The translations under genes and the position numbers were made by a program. Positions 13,401 to 23,679 of a stretch of DNA of 64,000 nucleotides are shown here, in pieces. The stretch comes from Phoronis australis (Eukaryota; Phoronida; Phoronidae): assembly GCA_002633005.1 (NCBI GenBank), contig NMRA01000207.1, positions 457,470 through 521,469 on the forward strand. Reading direction: 5' to 3'. The notes below the pieces were generated by a model that did no database searches, had not been told where the DNA came from, and saw only the letters and a list, made by a program, of their open reading frames with translations. How positions within the stretch are numbered: the first letter of the stretch is position 1; each line of letters starts with the position of its first letter.

Positions 13401-16400
13401 GATTTTGAAAAAAAAAACAACCACACAGCAAAAATAAACATTTTTAATACTCGAGCGCAAGATGTCTAGGACAAGAGAAGGTTCTGCACAATCATCCAGA
13501 GTCACATGACTCATAATTATCCAGTGCCACATGACTCATAATTATCCAGTGTCACCTGACTCATAATTATCCAGTGCCACATGATTCATAATTATCCAGT
13601 GTCACATGACTCATAATTATCCAGTGTCACATGACTCCCAATTAACCCATCATAAGAACGTATCAAAATAATTGGGTTGATACACATAATTTTGAATCCG
13701 TATTTTACTAGAACTTGTTCACAGCGGAAGTAAGGATTAATTTTAAGGGTCACAGACTTACTGATTTGCAGTACTGTCTATATTATGTAAGCCGCAGATT
13801 TATTTGCATTTTTGTTGCTAAGGAAATAATTCAGTGAACATAAATAAAGAGCTCTACGGCAAAGGAAATTTTCTGAATATAGGCATTTTCGAATCCATTT
13901 ATGAACTCGCAGACTTAGTTCAGGATAACGAATGATGAAAAATGATTCAGCAGTCTTACAACTGCTACACTGTCTGCTGGCCTACAGGGCAGTAAGCTCA
14001 ATAAAGACTGCAAAAACAGTTTAACCAAGCTCCTGTAAAAGCAGTTTCGAAGCTATGGTAGTTGGCTATTACTAAAATTAATGACAGCTGGAAACTCTAA
14101 ATTGTGTAGACATTAACTTCAGTCCATTATCATCTTAACGCACTGATAAAGTGATGATAAAGTGATGATAAAGTGATGATAAAGTGATGATAAAAATGTG
14201 AGAGAGTGGACAGCTGTAGATAAGATAATCTAATAGGAAAATGATAACTTCAGAATCGCATCTAAACACAAAATGGGAAAATTGGTTGATCGTGGTATAA
14301 GCTCTATAATATAATGGATCGTTAATTAACTTGTCTGTTAGATTACCAGCAAATCTACATACCGTATTAACGAATCTTAGCAATATGCAGATTTAGAAGC
14401 AGACAACCTCAAAAATATCACTAGACAAAACTTATTCCCGGTCTCAAACTATAATGCTCTTTCATCACGACATGAATTTATATTCAAAGTGAACAGAATT
14501 GAATATGAAATTTTCAAGATCCTCTCAATGCCTCATGAAGTGACCACACAGAAAAGCTGACAAAATTTTAACTTTAGAAGAACTGATGCTAAAAAACAAG
14601 GATAAAATTCACAAAATATTTCTATTTGATTGATTTCACTCGTTTTGTTCTCCAACTTGATGAAAACAAATGAAGGAGTATCTTAAATGTTATGTAGGAC
14701 CCTTGAAAAATGTCCAAATTTGAACATCAGATGGAAGATTGGATTCACATGAAACATGCAGACACTATGCATTGTACAGTCTGTTCTTCAAAACACCATT
14801 ACAAATTGGTTCTAAAATGGTCCACTTTTGCGTGAGGGGCTATCGAAATATAGGACTTCTATTATGAAACACTCAAAAGTTACATAAAACGAAAACGAAA
14901 TGAAGCATTTTTTAGACTTCACCTTGAACACTTATATCAAATGAAACTTGGTCATGTTATTGATAACGTTATAACAATGAATGTTACTTTTTGATAAATT
15001 TTACACATTTTAACAAATTTTCACATGACTCAATTAATATTGGTATAAAATCAAAAATCAAATCGAACATGCTTTACACTTGCAGAACTGTCTTCTATTG
15101 AGTTATAACCCATTATAGCTTTGAAGTTAACTAATACAGACTGGTAGATAAAATCAACATAACTTTAAAAGCACTTTCATGGTTAAGTAAATCTCGTATT
15201 GGTGAACCATCTAGGTAAACTGCAAACTAAGTTAACTAAATTGAGCATTTAACTTTAGTTAACAGACATCAGAGTTTAATTGCAAGGTGGCGCGATTGTC
15301 ATTAAAGTTATTATAAAGTGGCTTAATATGACCTTCACCAGATGTCACAGCAGTGACCAGGCCTGCCAATCACTTCGATGGACACTGAAGTGCAGACTTT
15401 CAATTGTAGTGATGCATCGACACTTCATTGAAAATCCAACTGTTTACTACTGTCTGCGAAGTAAACTCGAGCAGTTAACTTTGATCCAAGACTGAATTAA
15501 AGCGTTCCCACTGACCGACATTCCTCTCAACAACGAAGTGTTGATGTTAGTGGGAAAGGCCTTTAAAACAAATTTCAGATAAGTACACACAGCAGAACAG
15601 AAGTCTAGCAGTATTCCGACAACTTTAAACAGATGGAAATGAACTGAATATCTTTAGGAATAAACCAGTTGTCTATCCTTTAACAGAAGACTTTCAACAT
15701 GCAAGTAAATCCAATTATCTTCTACATCTAACAAGATGCTGATTGATCCTTTGACAAAAAGTACAAATATCAAAGACGTACATGTCTCAAAATTAGTTGA
15801 ATAATGAAGTTAGGTTGTTAATTAGAACACTCAGGATATGAGAAGAGGAAATATAGTGATAGACCTCAGTGACATCAAAACTGTCACGTAACAGACAACG
15901 TTATAGATTGTATTTGCTTATAATAATATCTCTTTAGTAATTCGTCTTTCAGTGAATCTTAATCAGTACTTGTAACAGTGACATCTGTTGGTGATGGACA
16001 TGACTTAATGACACATCTTACTGTGCAACAGTTATGTATTGAATCCAATAGTGGTGGTGTGCAGTCTTAGGACAAATCCATACTTAAGCCAAATATCTAC
16101 AAAACTATAGAATTTAACCCACAGTAAGAAAGATATTTTCTGAAAGCAGAAATACTGATAAAATTTTGATTTTTGACTCCACACTAATTTATCATTAAGT
16201 GGTTCATGTGATCTCAGGCTTGTCTTTTTAGTAAAATTCTGTGAAAGAGAAATACGGTGTGGCTCGTTCATAGCAAAACAATGGCATTAATAATACGATC
16301 AAATTAATTCCATTGATATTCAAGATAAAATCTAAATTATTGTTTCATTTTGAATTTTTGCCACTTTTGCATTTGTTACAAAAATCTCATCAGTCCTAAT

Positions 16401-19400
16401 TTTTGTTAGCCCCTCATGTATGATGGGCCGTAAAATTAAGAGCGTGATTTAATTCTTTACGGCGTAAAATTACGCTCGTAATTTATTTCAAACTCTTAGC
16501 CAATGACGTCAGGTTTTACAATCCACGATCGCGTGCGCTCATGGAAATACTTATTTACTGATGGATTTCATGTCTACGATACGAACGGTGAATCATGGCG
16601 GATCAAATCGCTGCTGCCATGTCAGCGATTGTGCAAGAACGAGCTGTCCAGCAGCAGTCGTGTATGTTAGGTCATCACTGATTGGTTTAAATTTAGAACG
16701 TTCTTAAGGTATTTTACGAGCGTAATTTACGGCGACATTTCCCCCGTTTAATTAACGGGCGTAATTTTCCTCCAACACTTTTGCAATTTAACTTACGCTC
16801 ATAAGTACGAACGTAATTTTACGGCAACACTTTCCCCTCAACAGCCCACCATACTCATGCAACGAAGAACACTTCTCAGATGAGTGCATAAAGCATTTAG
16901 TATCTGGAAATTTCAATTCAATCCAATCAGTCATTTCTAAGAAACAATGTTACGAAGTTGCCAAAATTGTACAGTTTCTATGGTAACAATTACACAATAC
17001 AGCCTTGGTGAATGCTATTTCTTCACTTATTTAGCACAGAATATGGAGGACAGTTGAAATTTTATTTCTTTAAATTCCTTAACAAAAATAATACTTAAAA
17101 ATTGTAGTCTGTTATTATATTGGATTGAACTTGGAAACTATAGACGTCCTGTTATTGGCAGCAGGGGGAACAGCCTTTGAAACACAGAAAACATTATCTA
17201 CCATTCTCCTGGAGTGTAAAAATCAAAACAAAAATCCACTATCAGGATCTAAACTAAGAATCACACTCCATTAAAATTGTCAAGCAAGCCTTTTCAAGGT
17301 ACCTAAACTACATGGTTAATGGACTCATAGACACGGTCACAGACGCATGAACACGACTAATGTACCTGCAAGCACTGTTCACTAACTCACAAACACGGGA
17401 ACGGACTCACAAAACACGATCCATTCCCCCAAATACACGGGACACGGACTCACATTCATGAAGAAACACAGTTAACGGACCGCCAAACTCATCGGCTTCC
17501 TGGGTCAGCTGACATCAACACTTTGTCCATAGACCGTGTTTGGCGGTCCGTTAACCGTGTTTCTTCGTGAACGTGAGTCCGTGTCCCATGTATTTGAGTG
17601 AATGGATCGGGTTTTGTGAGTTCGTTCCTGTGTTTGTTAGTCAGTGAACGGTGTTTGCAGGTACATAAGTCGTGTTCATGCGTCCGGGACCGTGTTTATG
17701 AGTCCGCTAACCGTGTAGTTTAGGTACCTTGCTTTTGTGTTGGTACACAATAGTGAGATCAAGCTGGTCAGAGCTTACAGTCACACAAAGGAATCAACAG
17801 GTGAAAGTCAACTGTTTTTCTCCATTCGATTCGGAAGTTTTTTTTGTGATAGAGTATTTCATACAAAACACATCTGCTTCACGACATTTGTTGAAAGTCG
17901 TTTGCAAATAGTATTTTTAAATATCAGTTACTGTCCAGGGACATAATTGCTGGATTACATGAGCATCAGATGAAAGCAGACAATAAGAGAGCTGGACTAT
18001 GTAAACATTGGTCTGCCACTGTCAAACAGATAAGGACACAGCTGTATCCCCGCTGGCTGACCAGTCAATCAGGATACTCATTCTGCAGCGCAGGTGCATA
18101 ACAAATTAATTTTTGCAAAAATTTTTACGCAAAATAAAAGAAGGATCACCAACACCACATCCTTCTTCTATCATATCACGTAAGACAATCCAACGAGACA
18201 GTTCTGTAACTAGCAGTATTCGGAAGCTCTCAGATATTTCTACATCAAGATTATAAAAGTAACGTATTCACAACATGACAGTGTTGTCCGTTCACTACAA
18301 TGTAGCATAAGATTTGGAATACAGTTGAGAAAGGGGAAGCTTGAAAGGAACTGAGAATACCGAAATAAAGTGGCTCGCAAACAAAAGCTCAACAACATGA
18401 ATATGGAGTAACAGAGTGCTGTTTTAAACGGAAAAGTCAAGTACATTCTTTGGTAAAGTTTCATCTACAAAATATGGTTACCTTTAAAAACATATTTTCA
18501 GCTTTAATTAACTACCGTTTCCCTGTCCCTTGTTACCATGGCAGCCAGCAGCATTGTCCGCCAACAGTTTCTCAAAGGCAGCAGTAATTTACAGTGAGCA
18601 AATACAATGCTGGACAAGCTATTGAAAAAGGTCATCGCAATGGCCCTTATGAATTCAAAGTGTATGCAGAACAAACGGGATGCAGGAAACTTGTTGTTGA
18701 GCCAACTATGTCACGCATAGTTAATAAGGGTCAGGGCAACAGTGAGAACACAAGCAGGGGATTTACTAAAGTTGAGTTTTAGCAAAGAAAAAACAAAAAC
18801 ATTTATTTTTGGCTTTCCCTTAAAAATACGATCGTGAAAACTATAGAGCGCCATGAGCTTGTCAAATAAATTTAAATTTCTGGATAACGCTACTTAAGAT
18901 AAAGTAAGCTTCAACCACATACAATACACCACTCTACCTGTAAGCTGGTCCACATACAATACACCACTCTACCTGTAAGCTTCAACCACATACAATACAC
19001 CACTCTACCTGTAAGCTGGTCCACATACAATACACCACTCTACCTGTAAGCTGGTCCACATACAATACACCACTCTACCTGTAAGCTGGTCCACATACAA
19101 TACACCACTCTACCTGTAAGCTGATTGTAACAGCTCAATGCCACACCAGGGGTGCGTTTCAGGGAAAGTGATTTAAGACACACGACAGAAATTTAGTCTT
19201 ACGCTTCCACTTCACAATTTCTGAAAAAGGTTTATCCAAGTAATTACCCATGACAGCATAAAAATAAATTATAGATATTATCTCAGAAACTAGCAGTTAT
19301 TTTATTATCAGGGACTTTGCAGTTTTGCTCATGTGAGATTTGGTTATTTTTCAATAATAGTTATGGGGAGCGACACACCAAATTTCTGACTCAAGTCTTT

Positions 19401-22400
19401 TCTTGATTAAGCTAACATCTGCACAAGTCAACCTGCATGCAACAGTGGTGAAATTCTATGTAGTTACCAGACGTGACCCACCTTTCTGGAGATGACAAGC
19501 TGGATGAGGTTGGGGGAACCTTTAATAATGGCTACAGCCTCACTGTGAGTTACACTCGTCATGTCTGTACCATTGACCGTGATAATCTGATCGCCGCGAC
19601 ACAAGCGGCCATCCCTGCCAAGAACAAAAAACAGAGAGTGGGAACTAAGACTCCAGCTGGTAAAATCTCATTAATTTCGAAAAAAATTGTCAAATTTCTT
19701 TCAAAGGCTTCTAACGTTTCTGTGAACGACTACGACAAAACATTGACTGAGGATAGCTATGGCATACAGATTTATTATAATAAAGCATTAATTTTGTTCG
19801 TTGATATATTCATATTGTGTCCTAAATTGGTGCAAGATTACTGCAAGTTTACTTACTGCGCCTACTGCAAAACAATTTTTGATTTATTCCATTTTCCGTC
19901 AATTATACAATCCATCTGATCTTGTTCCTTACTCGGATTAGAAACAATTTCTAGACAAGGAAAGAACTGACAGATCACTACTGCTTCAAACCAGGCTCAA
20001 GAAGTCTTGCTTGTCATGGGGATAGTTTCTGCTGCACTGAAGCAAATCAGTGGCTGCAGAAGATAATTCCAAGAATTATGTATACACAGTACAAGGCAAA
20101 AGTAATTGGAGAAAATACTAATTCCTTGTCATGTCGACTCATTCTGCTAATGTCTGCTTGTCAATATTCTGCTGACGTCTGCCAGCCAGTGTGCAGCAAA
20201 ATTCTAATTATCGAATGACTTAGCCACCTAATACTAAAACTTTCCTGTAAATTCCCTTTCATTTTCAGTCATGACTAAAGACTATTCTTACAATGAATTT
20301 GGCTTCTGCCAACGCTTCATGATGGGGAATTTGGAGTCATTTTGCTTGACTACTTGTACTATATATTGGAATCGATTTCCATTCAAGCACAGGATAAGAA
20401 CAGTATGAGATTGATGTAGACAAGCAAAGACTTTGAAGAAAGTTGTTTTCGAGACCAATACATGATCAACAGGGAATTTAATTGCTATTTAATTACAACG
20501 TTAATTCTACTCTCAACCATTTCGGTGGAGGTCTTACTTTGACGCCTACATTAACATGCCAGAATAGTTCGACCTTTGTTAGAAATTTTGTGATTGTGGC
20601 AACTAGATCAGAACTAGAAGTAGAGTCAGCAGGCAGATCTATCGCGTTATTTAACATGATTGTGAGCAGCAAGTCAATATGTTGAAATCAAGATAATTAA
20701 ATAGTGATCAAAATGATTAAACGTCCAGTGGCACTTTATCGCCGGCCTCCTCAAACAGCACAGCACAATGTAGACTGAAGATGTATGACCATGACTATTT
20801 CTTAGCAGGTAACAAAATAGCAATGATCAAAGATGTTGAGATTAAGTATGATGATTAAAACAGCAATCACAATTGTGACTTTAATACCCTATCATGCCAA
20901 CGATTAAAAGACGCTATGTAAATGTACCCAGAGACAACCAGAGGATGGATTTATGTACCAGGTGGAATAGGACTTAGGAGTCCTTGACATTCAAGGTCTA
21001 CGGCACATTACAAACCAGTTATCAAGTGAGCTGGACACTTCTAGTCTCACGCAAACTAGATTGATTCCATAACTCTCGCCACTGCTGTTCTGCACGCATA
21101 ATATTCAGAGATGATCACAGGTGGAGTTATTATAAGTCAGGAAGGTAGATAAACATGTTCATGAAATTTAACATTTAGGGTCATTCCTTCACAAATGCAG
21201 ACTGGCAGAATGCCGAGACTGGCCTCACTTAGTCCAGAAACGGAGAGTCTAGTCAATGAGTTCTATCTATTATTGTTAGATAAATGACAGACAAAATAAC
21301 GAGTCATTCACAATAGGTGTAGGTACACATACCATGGCATGCCAATGAGTAGTTTGCAATTATTTGTCTATTTACAAGTAAAAACAAACACAACCTCAAC
21401 AGCTATTTCTCTGACAGTGAGTTTTGAGCTCCTGTAAAAGTATTTTTCACAATCAAAGTACGTAATTCTGATTAAGAAGTCGTTAAAAAATTATCTTTTG
21501 ATATATTTTGAACAGATATTATTGTAAAGAATGGATAATGGTGAACAAAATCTGTTACATCGTTGGCGATTGTTGCTGGGACATTTATATGCAAATGAAC
21601 TGCTGTGTTGGCCGGGCGCATTCAAATGTTCGACTTGGGTGCGGCAGTCGAGAGCCAGCCGTGACAGTGTAGACATGTTAGAAGCTGTTCACAGAAAGTG
21701 GAACGTTTGTGTCTACAAAGGCTGACCACAAAAGACTGTGCACGGACTGTGTGACATAAGAAGGACTCTTAACTCAGTAATATTAGTTTGGGGTGCCATG
21801 TGGAGAGTGGTCTACCCAGTGACTAAACTTATTAATTGTGTGTAAATGTTCGTTTTTGAATGTTGAAGCTTCATTAAATATTATTTCTTTTAAACTTAAT
21901 GTTTTCTATTAAACTGTCTCATTAAAGTCACGTTGTGACAGTTATGCAACGTAAATGACTTACTTGTCGGCGGCTCCCCCTGGTGTTACACTTGCCACAA
22001 ATATTCCGATATCGCCTTTCTTGGATCCTCGACCACCAGCTATTTGTATACCAAGACTGGAGTCGACTTTCAATAGATGCATTGTGTGTGTCTCTCTAAC
22101 CTATAGTCAACACAACCTTGGTGATACTCAGACAGGTTAGCTCAAGCTACATTAAATCTCACCAATTCCGAAAAGAAGTATCTAAATACCAATTTCCATT
22201 ACTCAACAAATAATACACATCATGATATGGTAATAACAATTTTGCACAAAAACAATTGTGAAAAAATTGACATTTTCCGATTTTTTCAAAGGCTGGTTAC
22301 TTTACTGCAAATATTACAATTTGCCGAAAGTTGCTCATGACATTTACACGGTACAGATAGTGCCAGTAATAGAATAAAACTTTAATTTTTATAATCTCTA

Positions 22401-23647
22401 TTTTTGTGGACAACTTTGGCAAAATATATAACGGTGTTCTCCCGTTCAGTTACTTTACCAGACGTAGAGGGTTGTGAGCGTGTGATAACATCTAGCTTCT
22501 TTGTTAACTGCCAAGCACAGTCTTTTGTCTGTTATGACAACAGGCAGGCCTATTATCTACCAGGCTTATTGCAGACCAGGTGTGAACACATGCAGTCAAT
22601 CCCAGAGCGAATTGGTAGGTTCCAAAAGAATAGATTGTCGTAACTTCAGCTGTGCTTGGGCGATTTTGGCGATTATCAGCATCCATTTGACGAGGAATTC
22701 AGAAATGCCATTGGTTTATGTTCAAATATGTTATAACAGTACTTAACTTTTATTTCTAGCAGCACGCCCAGTCAGGCTATATGATTTTTTTGGAGATTAG
22801 AGCAATTATCAAAAGAGAGCTGGCCCTCCAACCATAAATGCCAGAATGGAGTTAATCAATCGTGTAAGATATTGGCTACAGGGTCATCTTCCCAACTTGT
22901 TGTTGGGCTACAGAATCCAACATTGGTTGGGATCAATGGGAAAACGCCGTAATGAGAATTGAATTTGTCAACCATCTTGTGTGCTAAATAAGTGAAAAAT
23001 TAATCAGTGGTGCTTGCCAAAATCTTTAATTGTTTAAAAAAGACAGTTTCAACAGTTAACAAATTACCCGTTTCCGGTGCAACTTCTTCTGTCGAAGCTG
23101 CGATTCCTCTGATGACTGTGACGACTCTCCGAATATGTTGCTAAAGAAAAACACAGGTGAATCAGCACCAGTCAGACTGCTCTCAGAGCTAGTCAGTAGA
23201 CAGTCCTCTGAATTCAACCACTCAAGTTTAGTAAGTGACCCATGTTTAGCAAACACTCTGACATCATCTCTACTCCGATTGGATAATGGTTGAAATCTTG
23301 ATCCAACGTGATTGTTGTTCTGCTGCTTAGCAGTGACCCCTGGTGGAGCCGACTTAAGTCTGAAGAGACTCCTGTGGCTATTTTGAGAACTAGCCGGCCG
23401 TGGCATAGGGGGAGACGGTGGAAATATTGACGGTAGAGGAGGGGGCGGGGCCTGTCGCTTCCTTCTCTCGACCGTGAGCGTCACAGAGCCGGTCTGCATG
23501 GCGTTCTCTAGCAACCATCTGTAAGATGTGTAGAATCGTCAGGTTTTGGCAAAAGCAGCAAAGAAACAAGTATAAGACTTGTTGAAAACACAGCCTTGAT
23601 ATGTGCTGATGGGTTAGTCCACTGGCTTGTACGTATGTGTGTGTATG

Positions 23648-23679
<32 letters not shown>

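Noticed and set aside
13174-13441. Open frames with repeated GEMSTIIA-, SRRDVHYY- and IVDISPA-like units
   Set aside because: They come from a 24-bp minisatellite read in several frames on both strands; no splice sites or start context.
19473-19919. 148-codon plus-strand frame
   Set aside because: Antisense shadow of PDZ exon D followed by AT-rich intron.
21531-21900. Possible processed transcript ending with attaaa signals
   Set aside because: The frame ([12 protein letters not shown] start) has no recognised homology, no poly-A tract and no target duplication.
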